Source: an uncultured Prevotellaceae bacterium
GTDB taxonomy: Bacteria; Bacteroidota; Bacteroidia; Bacteroidales; Bacteroidaceae
Direction of reading: 5' to 3'
Assembly (NCBI GenBank): GCA_902799765.1
Contig: CADCBZ010000037.1
Span: forward strand, 1 to 41,363
Length of the DNA: 41,363 bases
Shown here: one piece after another, positions 25,191 through 33,777 of the stretch
How the letters are laid out: each line of letters opens with the position of its first letter
Position numbering within the stretch: the stretch's first letter is position 1
Program-made: the position numbers and the translations under genes
Notes under the pieces: model-generated
What the model saw: only the letters and a program-made list of their open reading frames with translations
Told to the model about the DNA's origin: nothing
Database searches by the model: none

Positions 25191-26513
25191 ATGAGTAATC
25201 AAAAACAAAACGGAAGCATCATTGCGATTATCACAATGATGTTTCTTTATGCCATGATTTCGTTTGTGACGAATCTTGGCGCACCCATTGGAGTCATCTG
25301 GAAGAGCCAGCCCGAGATCGGCGGTTCCAACGTGCTCGGTATCATGGGTAATTTCATGAACTTCTTCGCCTACCTGTTCATGGGTATCCCTGCAGGTAAG
25401 ATGCTTACGAAGGTCGGATATAAGAAAACAGCCCTTATCGGTATCGCCGTAGGCTTTATCGGTGTGCTCATCCAATACCTCTCTGGCTTCTCAGGAGGTA
25501 TCCCCGGCTTCTGCATTTACCTCTTCGGCGCATTCATCTCAGGTTTCGCTGTGTGTATCCTCAACACCGTTGTCAACCCGATGCTGAACCTGCTCGGTGG
25601 TGGCGGTAACCGTGGTAACCAGTTGAATATGATCGGTGGTACGCTGAACTCACTGGCCGGAACGATGACCCCGATGCTCGTTGGTGCACTCATCGGAACG
25701 GTGACAGCATCTACACAGATGGCCGACGTGAACCTCGTGATGTATATCGCGATGACCGTCTTCGCCGCTGCCTTCGTAGCCCTGCTCTTTATCCCGATCA
25801 AGGATCCTGAGATGGGTAAGGTGACAGCCGACACGGTATTCGAACACTCCCCCTGGTCGTTCCGCCACTGTCTGCTCGGTGTAATCGCCATCTTCGTTTA
25901 TGTAGGCGTCGAGGTGGGTATCCCCGGAGGTCTGAACTTCTACCTGTCGGATACCACAGCCAACGGTGCCTGGACTAATCCAGAGGCTGTGCTCAATGCC
26001 GCCACCATCGGTGGTGCTGTGGCCGCCATGTACTGGCTGCTGATGCTCGTGGGCCGTCTGTGCTCAAGCTTCATTGCCGCCAAGGTATCATCGCGCACGC
26101 TGATGCTGATTGCCACCTTCGCCTGCATGATCCTCATCCTGGTAGCCATCTTCACCCCGAAGTCTGTGACCGTCAGCATGCCACTCATCTCGATCCTCGA
26201 GGGATCCATCACTTCAACAACAGTACCTCTGACAGCCTTGTTGCTTGTGCTCTGTGGTCTGTTTACATCTGTGATGTGGGCTTCCATCTTCAATCTGGCT
26301 ACCGAGGGTCTCGGCAAATACACCGCCCAGGCATCAGGTATCTTCATGATGATGGTTGTAGGCGGTGGTGTTCTGCCCGTGGTGCAGAATTTCTTCGCTG
26401 ACATCTTCGGATACATGCCCAGCTACTTCGTCTACTTCCTGGCAGTAGCCTATATGTTCTACTACGCCCTCATCGGTTGCAAGAACGTAAACCCTGAGAT
26501 TCCAGTTGACTGA
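25191..26513 (+). CDS. MFS sugar transporter (galactose/glucose type)
   Basis: 440 aa, about 12 hydrophobic segments, inner membrane. MFS features include the loop PAGKMLTKVGYKKTALIG after segment 2, NTVVNPMLNLLGGGGNRGNQLNMIGG in the middle of the N-half (typical of the FucP/GluP group) and GLGKYTAQASGIFMMMVVGGG in the C-half. It lies between galM and galK with short gaps and so most likely imports galactose (perhaps also glucose) with protons. The exact substrate is inferred from its neighbours. Confidence 0.88.
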   Translation: MSNQKQNGSIIAIITMMFLYAMISFVTNLGAPIGVIWKSQPEIGGSNVLGIMGNFMNFFAYLFMGIPAGKMLTKVGYKKTALIGIAVGFIGVLIQYLSGFSGGIPGFCIYLFGAFISGFAVCILNTVVNPMLNLLGGGGNRGNQLNMIGGTLNSLAGTMTPMLVGALIGTVTASTQMADVNLVMYIAMTVFAAAFVALLFIPIKDPEMGKVTADTVFEHSPWSFRHCLLGVIAIFVYVGVEVGIPGGLNFYLSDTTANGAWTNPEAVLNAATIGGAVAAMYWLLMLVGRLCSSFIAAKVSSRTLMLIATFACMILILVAIFTPKSVTVSMPLISILEGSITSTTVPLTALLLVLCGLFTSVMWASIFNLATEGLGKYTAQASGIFMMMVVGGGVLPVVQNFFADIFGYMPSYFVYFLAVAYMFYYALIGCKNVNPEIPVD

Positions 26514-26540
26514 TTATTCACCTTATTAATATATATAGAG

Positions 26541-27704
26541 ATGGATATTGAATTTGTAAGAAGCCGTTTCATTAAGCACTTTGATGGCAAGACGGGTAAC
26601 GTATATGCTTCTCCCGGACGTATCAACCTCATCGGTGAGCACACTGACTACAATGGTGGTTTTGTGTTTCCTGGTGCTGTTGACAAAGGCGTAATGGCAG
26701 AGATGCGCGCCAATGGCACAGAAGATACCGTGATGGCTTACGCTATCGACCTGAAGGATCGCGTAGATTTCAAGTTGAGTGATCCTAATGGTCCGAAGAC
26801 ATCCTGGGCTCGTTATATCTATGGTATTGCCTTGGAGATGAAAAAGCGCGGTGTACCAGTAAAGGGCTTCAACATCGCCTTTGCCGGTGATGTACCCTTA
26901 GGTGCCGGTATGTCGTCGTCGGCTGCCATGGAGAGTTGTTTTGCCTATGGCTTGAACGACATCTTCGGTGACAACAAGGTATCCCAGTGGGATATGGTGT
27001 TGGCAGGTCAGGCTACAGAGCACAACTACTGCGGCGTCAACTGCGGTATCATGGATCAGTTTGCTTCTGTATTCGGCAAGGCAGGCTGTCTGATGCGTCT
27101 GGATTGCCGTAGCCGTGAGTTCGAGTATTTCCCATTCAAGCCCGATGGCTATCGTCTGGTATTGCTCGACTCTGTTGTGAAGCACCAGCTGGCAGGTTCA
27201 CCTTACAATGATCGTCGTAACTCATGTGAGAATGTGGTGAAACACATTCAGGCTAAACACCCAGAGGGTAAGTTTGAGACCTTGCGTGACTGTACCTGGG
27301 AGCAACTTGATGAGGTTCGTGCCGAGGTCGGTGAAGAAGATTACAAGCGCGCGAAGTTCGTGCTCGGTGAGAAGGACCGCGTACTGGCTGTTTGCGATGC
27401 CCTGAACGAAGGTGACTACGAGAAGGTTGGAGAGATGATGTACAAGACACACGAAGGTCTGTCAAAGGACTATGAAGTATCATGTGAAGAGCTCGACTTC
27501 CTGAACGACATTGCCAAGAAGAACGGTGTGACAGGTTCACGTATTATGGGTGGCGGCTTCGGTGGTTGCACCATCAACCTCGTCCGCAACGATCTCTATA
27601 ACAAGTTCATTGCTGATGCCAAGAAACGCTTCAACGAGAAATATGGCCATGAGCCTAAAGTATATGATGTAATCATCGGCGACGGTTCACGCAAAATATG
27701 CTAA
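26541..27704 (+). CDS. galK: Galactokinase
   Basis: 387 aa GHMP kinase. It has the galactokinase signature GRINLIGEHTDYNGG near the N-terminus, the phosphate loop PLGAGMSSSAAME, GIMDQFASVFG with the catalytic Asp, and RIMGGGFGGCTINLV near the C-terminus. It phosphorylates alpha-D-galactose at C1 with ATP, the first committed step of the Leloir pathway. It closes the galM-MFS-galK operon, 27 bases after the transporter gene, and is followed by a strong terminator. It differs clearly from the galacturonokinase-like GHMP protein at 16.5-17.7 kb. Confidence 0.96.
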   Translation: MDIEFVRSRFIKHFDGKTGNVYASPGRINLIGEHTDYNGGFVFPGAVDKGVMAEMRANGTEDTVMAYAIDLKDRVDFKLSDPNGPKTSWARYIYGIALEMKKRGVPVKGFNIAFAGDVPLGAGMSSSAAMESCFAYGLNDIFGDNKVSQWDMVLAGQATEHNYCGVNCGIMDQFASVFGKAGCLMRLDCRSREFEYFPFKPDGYRLVLLDSVVKHQLAGSPYNDRRNSCENVVKHIQAKHPEGKFETLRDCTWEQLDEVRAEVGEEDYKRAKFVLGEKDRVLAVCDALNEGDYEKVGEMMYKTHEGLSKDYEVSCEELDFLNDIAKKNGVTGSRIMGGGFGGCTINLVRNDLYNKFIADAKKRFNEKYGHEPKVYDVIIGDGSRKIC

Positions 27705-27715
27705 CTCATACCTGA

Positions 27716-27738
27716 GTAAACACTATTTTTGTGTTTAC
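27716..27738. repeat. Perfect inverted repeat downstream of galK
   Basis: GTAAACAC (27716-27723), 7-base loop TATTTTT, GTGTTTAC (27731-27738). It is 11 bases after the galK stop and upstream of the next promoter. It could be an RNA hairpin or a regulator site for the arabinose operon. Confidence 0.6.
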
Positions 27739-27751
27739 GAAAGTTAAAAAT

Positions 27752-27795
27752 GGCGGTAAGGTGTAAAAAATACACTTTTGCCGCTATTTTTTTGT
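27752..27795 (+). terminator. Rho-independent terminator after galK
   Basis: GGCGGTAAGGTGTA (27752-27765), AAAAA loop, TACACTTTTGCCGCT (27771-27785), followed by ATTTTTTTGTG. A stem of about 13 pairs with minor mismatch and a clear T-run. Confidence 0.75.
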
Positions 27796-27804
27796 GTTTT
27801 TTAT

Positions 27805-27834
27805 TTGTTAGTTCAAAAATAAATTGTAATTTTA
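27805..27834 (+). promoter_or_regulatory. Probable promoter of the arabinose operon
   Basis: TTGT (27805-27808), 18 bases, TAATTTTA (27827-27834). It differs from TAnnTTTG in the last base, which could suit a regulated promoter. The leader to the ATG at 27882 is about 40 bases. Confidence 0.45.
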
Positions 27835-27881
27835 CACCCAAAATTATAACGCATAATCAAAACAACTTAAAACAAGTAAAG

Positions 27882-29060
27882 ATGAAAGTACTAAAAACTA
27901 TCTGTATGGGAATCGGTGCAGTTGCATTGTTATTCTCATGTTCGGCTGCCCCAAAGGCACCACAGTTGACAACATCAGGACTCGACGCAGCAAAGTTCGA
28001 CACAACGATTCAGAACATGCCCGTCAAACTCTACACGCTAAAGAACGCTAATGGGATGGAAGTCTGTATTACCAACTACGGCGGACGTATTGTATCTCTT
28101 TGTGTTCCCGACAAGGATGGTAAGCCAACAGACGTTGTACTCGGTTTTGACAACATTGCCCAGTATGCCGATACCATCAATACTCCTTCTGACTACGGAT
28201 CAAGTGTAGGCCGTTATGCCAATCGTATCAAAGAAGGTAAGTTCATACTCAACGACACGGAATATCAGTTGAAGAAGAACGATGGTCCGAACTGTCTACA
28301 CGGCGGTGGTAACACCGGTTGGATGCATCAGGTATATGAGGCAGAGCAGATCGGCGATTCTATTCTGCGACTGACCATCGTTGCGAAAGACGGTGAAAAT
28401 GGATTCCCTGGTAAGGTGATGGCCGTTACCACCTATAAGCTCACTGCCGACAATGTGCTGGATATGACTTGGGAAGCTGAGACAGACAAGCCCACCATCA
28501 TCAATCAAACCAATCATAACTACTATAACCTGAGCGGTGATTTCACCCAGCCCGGTTATGACATGGAGCTCTATGTGAATGCCGATAACTTCACACCGAG
28601 TGACAAACTGTATATTCCTACAGGTGAAATCAAGTCTGTAGAAGGTACTCCTATGGACTTCCGTACTCCACACGCCATTGGTGACAGCATTCATTCAGAT
28701 TTTGACCAGATCCAAAATGCGACAGGTTACGATCACAATTTCTGCCTGAATACTTTTAAGGATGGTAAAGGTGACGACACACAGGTTTGCGCCAGTCTCT
28801 ACTCACCCAAGACAGGCATCTTCATGGAGATGTTCACCAACGAGCCTGGTGTTCAGGTATATAGTGGTAACTTCCAGGGTGTAGGTCCAGATGCCAAGAT
28901 TGCACGCAAGCACGGTCTCACCTACCCTAAGCACGTCAGCGTTTGCTTGGAGAGCCAGAAATATCCTGATTCTCCCAACCATCCCGACTGGGTACAACCC
29001 ACTCTAAATCCTGGCGAGAAATATTTCAGTCACGCTGCCTACAAATTTTCAATCAAATAA
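27882..29060 (+). CDS. Lipoprotein aldose 1-epimerase (arabinose operon)
   Basis: 392 aa from the ATG at 27882; in-frame codons further upstream run through the promoter and terminator and are rejected. Signal peptide MKVLKTICMGIGAVALLFSC with Cys20 as lipidation site, so anchored in a membrane on the periplasmic side or beyond. Mutarotase motifs: NDGPNCLHGGG, INQTNHNYYNLSG, YDHNFCL and catalytic Glu in VCLESQKYPDSPNHPDW. It is the first gene of the operon and lies 21 bases before the symporter gene. It likely equilibrates L-arabinose anomers before import. Confidence 0.9.
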   Translation: MKVLKTICMGIGAVALLFSCSAAPKAPQLTTSGLDAAKFDTTIQNMPVKLYTLKNANGMEVCITNYGGRIVSLCVPDKDGKPTDVVLGFDNIAQYADTINTPSDYGSSVGRYANRIKEGKFILNDTEYQLKKNDGPNCLHGGGNTGWMHQVYEAEQIGDSILRLTIVAKDGENGFPGKVMAVTTYKLTADNVLDMTWEAETDKPTIINQTNHNYYNLSGDFTQPGYDMELYVNADNFTPSDKLYIPTGEIKSVEGTPMDFRTPHAIGDSIHSDFDQIQNATGYDHNFCLNTFKDGKGDDTQVCASLYSPKTGIFMEMFTNEPGVQVYSGNFQGVGPDAKIARKHGLTYPKHVSVCLESQKYPDSPNHPDWVQPTLNPGEKYFSHAAYKFSIK

Positions 29061-29081
29061 TAACACTAAAAATAAAACAAA

Positions 29082-30827
29082 ATGAACTGGAGTTCACATG
29101 AATTTATCTGGCTCGATTGGGTTGTACTCGCCGTCGGCCTCTGTGGAGTAATTGCTGCCGTATGGTATGCTATCTGGAAAGACAAGAAATCACAACAAGG
29201 AGAAGACTCTTCAGCTTATCTCTTTGGTAAAGGTGAACCTTGGTATGTAATTGGAATGGCCATCTTTGCTGCCAACATCGGCTCTGAGCATCTTGTAGGT
29301 CTCGCCGGTACCGGTGCAAAGGATGGTGTAGGTATGGCTCACTGGGAGATGCAAGGATGGATGATCCTGATTCTCGGTTGGCTGTTCGTGCCCTTCTATC
29401 AGTTGCTTATCAACAAGATGGGTAAGATCATTACAATGCCTGATTTCCTGAAGTTCCGTTATACTCAGCGCACAGGTTCATGGCTGTCAATCATCACACT
29501 GGTGGCCTACGTGCTGACGAAGGTTTCTGTTACAGCCTTCACTGGTGGTATCTTCTTCAAGTTCTTACTTGATATTCCCTTCTGGTATGGTGCTATCGGT
29601 CTGATTGCCATCACCGCAATCTTCACTGTCTTCGGTGGTATGAAGGGTGTAATGACCTTGTCAACCATTCAGACACCTATTCTGATTATAGGTTCCTTCC
29701 TCGTATTGTTCCTTGGTCTGAATATGCTTGGCGACGGCAGCATCACTGCAGGTTGGTCTGAGATGATGCGTGTCTGCAATGCTGCACACGACGGTTTCGG
29801 AACCACTCACATGTTCCATCCCAATCCTGCTGACCCGATGTATCCTCAGTTCCCTGGTTATGTTGTGTTCCTGGGTGCTTCTATTATCGGTTTCTGGTAC
29901 TGGTGTACTGACCAGCATATCGTTCAGCGTGTACTCGGCCAGGTACCTGGTGAGGACAATAAGGAAGTAATGAAACGCGCTCGTCGTGGAACTATTGCCG
30001 CAGGTTTCTTCAAGATTTTGCCTTGCTTCATGTTCTTGATTCCCGGTATGATTGCCTATGCCCTCTCATTGAAGAGTGGTAGCGGTATCGAGATGGATAT
30101 TATGAACCACGAGAGTACCGATGGTGCTTTCGCCATGATGGTGAAGAACATTCTGCCTGCAGGTATCAAAGGTATCGTAACCATTGGTTTCGTATGCGCT
30201 CTCGTAGCTTCTCTCGCAGCCTTCTTCAATAGTTGTGCTACACTCTTCACTGAAGACTTCTATAAGCCGATGAAGAAGGGTATGAGCGAAGCTCACTACG
30301 TATTCGTAGGTCGTACAGCAACAGTTGTTGTCGTACTACTCGGTTTGGCTTGGATGCCTATCATGATGAATATGGGTAACCTCTATTCTTATCTGCAGGA
30401 TATACAGTCGCTGATTGCACCTGCTATGGTGGCCGTATTTACTTTGGGTATCTTCTCAAAGAAGATTACGCCTAAGGCTGGTGAATGGGGACTGATTGGA
30501 GGTTTCCTCATCGGTATGGTTCGTCTGATTACCAATGTGGTTACCGATTCAGGTAAGGCCGTCATGGACGGTGCCTTCTGGGATGCAACCTCTTGGTTCT
30601 GGCAGACCAACTGGCTTATCTTCGAGTGCTGGCTGTTGCTGTTCATCATCCTGCTGATGGTTGCAGTGAGCTTCTTCACACCTGCACCCTCTAAGGAGCA
30701 GATTGACGCCATCACCTTCTCTGCTGATTTCAAGAAATCTATCAAGGAGAGCTGGGGTGCATTCGATGTGATCGGCACATTGGTTGTCATCGGCCTCTGT
30801 AGCTGCTTCTATGCATACTTCTGGTAA
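29082..30827 (+). CDS. Sodium:solute symporter, SGLT-like sugar transporter
   Basis: 581 aa, about 14 hydrophobic segments, SSS family. Typical blocks: FAANIGSEHLVGLAGTGAKDG near segment 1 (SGLT-like sodium/sugar signature), MPDFLKFRYTQRTGSW, FTVFGGMKGVMTLSTIQT, WYWCTDQHIVQRVLG, and VASLAAFFNSCATLFTEDFY. It should import sugar together with Na+ across the inner membrane. Placed between the mutarotase and araR, it corresponds to the arabinose permease of the Bacteroides ara locus. Confidence 0.92.
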   Translation: MNWSSHEFIWLDWVVLAVGLCGVIAAVWYAIWKDKKSQQGEDSSAYLFGKGEPWYVIGMAIFAANIGSEHLVGLAGTGAKDGVGMAHWEMQGWMILILGWLFVPFYQLLINKMGKIITMPDFLKFRYTQRTGSWLSIITLVAYVLTKVSVTAFTGGIFFKFLLDIPFWYGAIGLIAITAIFTVFGGMKGVMTLSTIQTPILIIGSFLVLFLGLNMLGDGSITAGWSEMMRVCNAAHDGFGTTHMFHPNPADPMYPQFPGYVVFLGASIIGFWYWCTDQHIVQRVLGQVPGEDNKEVMKRARRGTIAAGFFKILPCFMFLIPGMIAYALSLKSGSGIEMDIMNHESTDGAFAMMVKNILPAGIKGIVTIGFVCALVASLAAFFNSCATLFTEDFYKPMKKGMSEAHYVFVGRTATVVVVLLGLAWMPIMMNMGNLYSYLQDIQSLIAPAMVAVFTLGIFSKKITPKAGEWGLIGGFLIGMVRLITNVVTDSGKAVMDGAFWDATSWFWQTNWLIFECWLLLFIILLMVAVSFFTPAPSKEQIDAITFSADFKKSIKESWGAFDVIGTLVVIGLCSCFYAYFW

Positions 30828-30852
30828 ACCATAACCTATAAGAAAAAAGAAA

Positions 30853-31527
30853 ATGACTTATTATAACGAACATTCCAAAGTCTGGCTGTCTGTTGATTGC
30901 ATCATCTTCGGCTTTGACGAAGGAAAGTTAAAGATCCTGATTGGTAAGCGCAAGATGGATCCTGGACGCGGCGAATGGAGCCTCTACGGAGGCTTCGTTG
31001 GCGGCGAAGAGAGTGTTGATGCAGCAGCATCCAGAACCCTATTCGAACTAACAGGACTACGAAATCTATACATGCGACAGGTAGGCGCATTCGGTAATGT
31101 TGACCGTGACCCAGGTGAGCGTGTGGTGTCTATCGCTTATTACGCTCTGATTAACGTCAACGATTATGATGAGGCACTCCGTCAGTCACATGAGCAGGTA
31201 TGGATGGATATCAACGAAATACCTCGACTATATTCCGACCATAACGAAATGGTAAAGAAAGCCAGAAAAATGATGCAGCAAAAACTGGCTCAGGAACCTG
31301 TTGGGTTCCGTTTGCTCCCCAGCCTCTTTACACTCACGCAGCTTCAGAAACTGTATGAGGCCGTGAAAGGTGAGGCTATCGATAAGCGCAATTTCCGTAA
31401 ACGCATCAAGGAGATGGACTTTATTGAGAAAACCGAACTGATTGATAAGAGCACATCCAAGCGTGGAGCATCGCTCTATCGTTTTAACAAGAGAATGTAT
31501 AACGAAGATCCAAACTTTAAATTATAA
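30853..31527 (+). CDS. araR: Nudix-type transcriptional regulator AraR
   Basis: 224 aa. An N-terminal Nudix fold (about 8-135) is joined to a C-terminal winged helix (about 150-220) of the NrtR type. The Nudix box keeps GGFVGGEES but reads R61-T-L-F-E-L where active enzymes have REUxEE, so two metal-binding Glu are lost and hydrolase activity is unlikely. In Bacteroides thetaiotaomicron an equivalent protein, encoded between the symporter and araD, represses ara genes and responds to L-arabinose. Same position here, 25 bases after the symporter gene and 5 bases before araD. Confidence 0.9.
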   Translation: MTYYNEHSKVWLSVDCIIFGFDEGKLKILIGKRKMDPGRGEWSLYGGFVGGEESVDAAASRTLFELTGLRNLYMRQVGAFGNVDRDPGERVVSIAYYALINVNDYDEALRQSHEQVWMDINEIPRLYSDHNEMVKKARKMMQQKLAQEPVGFRLLPSLFTLTQLQKLYEAVKGEAIDKRNFRKRIKEMDFIEKTELIDKSTSKRGASLYRFNKRMYNEDPNFKL

Positions 31528-31532
31528 CAACA

Positions 31533-32196
31533 ATGTTAGAAGAACTGAAAGAAAAAGTATTCAAGGCAAATCTTGACCTTGTGAAACAAGGATTAGCTAG
31601 TGGTCATCAAGCCCTCTGGTGTTGATTATGACGTGATGAAAGCCAGCGACATGGTAGTAGTAGATCTCAATACGGGTGAAGTAGTTGACGGTGATCTGAA
31701 TCCCTCTTCCGACACGCCTACACACCTTGTTCTTTATAAGGCTTTTCCCAACATCCAAGGTGTGGTTCACACCCACTCTACCTATGCCACAGCTTTTGCC
31801 CAGGCTGGTCGCGATATCCCCAACATCGGCACCACACACGCCGACTACTTCTATCAGGACATCCCTTGCACGCGTGACATGACTGAGGCTGAGGTTAAGG
31901 GACAGTACGAGTTAGAAACGGGTAATGTAATTGTGGATGAGATCCTGAATATCCGTAAGATCAATCCTGACCACACCCCCGCTGTGCTGGTGAAGAATCA
32001 TGGCCCGTTCTCATGGGGTACCTCTCCCGACAATGCAGTCTATAACGCAAAGGTCATGGAGCAGTGTGCCAAGATGGCATTCGTTTCGTTCTCGGTTAAT
32101 CCGAACACCACGATGAACCCCTTACTTGTGGAGAAGCATTATATGCGTAAACATGGACCTAATGCCTACTATGGTCAGAAAGGACAGAAACATTAA
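31533..32196 (+). pseudogene. araD: L-ribulose-5-phosphate 4-epimerase gene with internal frameshifting deletion
   Basis: The true ATG is at 31533 and the first 21 codons (MLEELKEKVFKANLDLVKQGL) are normal. After base 31596 the sequence jumps to [12 protein letters not shown], in another frame; the original frame stops at 31623. Compared with remembered family members about 16 residues including the substrate/metal-site motif TWGNVS are missing, an estimated 47-bp deletion. The rest (from 31597 to 32196) is intact, with [14 protein letters not shown] and GTTHADYF metal ligands and VKNHGPF. A GTG at 31600 could start a truncated product, but it would lack the N-terminal binding loop. As read, no active enzyme is made; sequencing or assembly error is the alternative. 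Confidence 0.85.
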
Positions 32197-32228
32197 CAAA
32201 CAAATAAACTTAAAAACGTACAACAATT

Positions 32229-33770
32229 ATGATTAAAGCATTTGAGAATTACGAGATTTGGTGGGTCACTGGTGCACAGCTTCTCTATGGAGGTGATGCA
32301 GTTGTGGCAGTTGATGGACACTCTAAGGAGATGGTAGCAGGTCTGAACGACAGCGGAATTATCCCCATCAAGGTAGTTTATAAAGGTACAGCCAACAGCT
32401 CTAAGGAGGTGGAAGCTGTGATGAAGGCAGCCAACAACGACGACAAGTGCGTTGGTATCATCACTTGGATGCACACCTTCTCGCCTGCCAAGATGTGGAT
32501 CAAGGGTCTGCAGGATCTGCAGAAGCCCCTCCTCCACTTCCACACACAGTATAATGCCGAGATCCCCTGGGAGACAATGGATATGGACTTCATGAACCTG
32601 AACCAGAGTGCTCACGGCGATATCGAGTTCGGACATATCTGTACCCGTATGCGTGTACCACGTAAGGTGGTTTGTGGCTACTGGAAGGACGAGGCTGCTC
32701 AGAAACAGATTGCCGTATGGGCTCGCGTAGCCGCAGGTGTGGCAGACGCCAAGAACGTTCGCTGTCTGATGTTCGGTATGAACATGAACAACGTAGCCGT
32801 TACCGATGGTGACCGTGTGGAGTTCGAGCAGCGTATGGGTTATCACGTAGATTACTATCCCGTCAGCTCACTGATGGAGTACTTCAAAAAAGTGACTGAT
32901 GCAGAGGCCGACGCCCTTGTTGAGGAATACAAGAAGGCTTATACCATCAAAATCGACGAGAGTGGCGAAGCCGTTTACTGGGAAAAGGTGAAGAACTCGG
33001 CTAAGGCTGAGATCGCATTACGCCGCGTGCTGAAAGACGAAGGTGCTACCGCCTTCACTACCAACTTCGACGACCTGGGTGATGCCGACATCAACGATCC
33101 TAACTTCGTTGGCTTCGACCAGATTCCTGGTCTGGCTTCACAGCGTCTGATGGAAGAAGGTTATGGCTTCGGTGCTGAGGGTGACTGGAAGACCGCATGT
33201 CTCTACCGTACCCTCTGGGTGATCCAGCAGGGTCTGCCCACAGGTTGTTCATTCCTCGAGGATTACACCCTGAACTTCGCTGGTGACCGCAGTTCTTGTC
33301 TGCAGAGCCACATGCTCGAGGTTTGTCCGCTCATCGCTGTTGATAAACCCAAACTCGAGGTTCACTTCCTCGGCATCGGTATCCGCAAGCAGCAGACAGC
33401 CCGTCTCGTGTTCACCTCTAAGGTGGGTCGTGGTATCAAGGCTACTGTTGTTGATCTCGGCAACCGCTTCCGTCTGATCTCTCAGGAGGTTGAGTGCATC
33501 GAGCCGAAGCCCATGCCTAATCTGCCTGTGGCTTCTGCCCTCTGGGTTCCACAGCCCACATTCGAGATTGGCGCAGGTGCGTGGATCCTCGCAGGTGGTA
33601 CACACCACAGTGCCTTCTCTTACGATATCACCGAAGAATACTGGGAAGACTTCGCCGAGATGGTTGGCATCGAGTATGTCCGCATCAACAAGGACACCAA
33701 GACCAGCGAGTTCAAACAGCAGCTTCAGAACAACGAGATGTATTACATGTTGAGCAAAGCGCTCCGATAA
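32229..33770 (+). CDS. araA: L-arabinose isomerase
   Basis: 513 aa, usual length for the family. It converts L-arabinose to L-ribulose, with Mn2+. Visible blocks: WWVTGAQLLYG at the N-terminus, CVGIITWMHTFSPAKMWIKG, LLHFHTQYNAEIPW, EEGYGFGAEGDWKT (catalytic Glu), GCSFLEDYTLNF (second Glu), MLEVCPLIA and GGTHHSAFS (metal His). The frame is intact. It follows araD by 32 bases and precedes araB by 7. Confidence 0.97.
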   Translation: MIKAFENYEIWWVTGAQLLYGGDAVVAVDGHSKEMVAGLNDSGIIPIKVVYKGTANSSKEVEAVMKAANNDDKCVGIITWMHTFSPAKMWIKGLQDLQKPLLHFHTQYNAEIPWETMDMDFMNLNQSAHGDIEFGHICTRMRVPRKVVCGYWKDEAAQKQIAVWARVAAGVADAKNVRCLMFGMNMNNVAVTDGDRVEFEQRMGYHVDYYPVSSLMEYFKKVTDAEADALVEEYKKAYTIKIDESGEAVYWEKVKNSAKAEIALRRVLKDEGATAFTTNFDDLGDADINDPNFVGFDQIPGLASQRLMEEGYGFGAEGDWKTACLYRTLWVIQQGLPTGCSFLEDYTLNFAGDRSSCLQSHMLEVCPLIAVDKPKLEVHFLGIGIRKQQTARLVFTSKVGRGIKATVVDLGNRFRLISQEVECIEPKPMPNLPVASALWVPQPTFEIGAGAWILAGGTHHSAFSYDITEEYWEDFAEMVGIEYVRINKDTKTSEFKQQLQNNEMYYMLSKALR

Positions 33771-33777
33771 AACAATT

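Noticed and set aside
31590-31625. Programmed frameshift or ribosomal bypass in araD (and likewise in tkt)
   Set aside because: No slippery heptamer or stimulatory hairpin was seen, and the missing residues are absent from the DNA, so recoding could not restore the protein.
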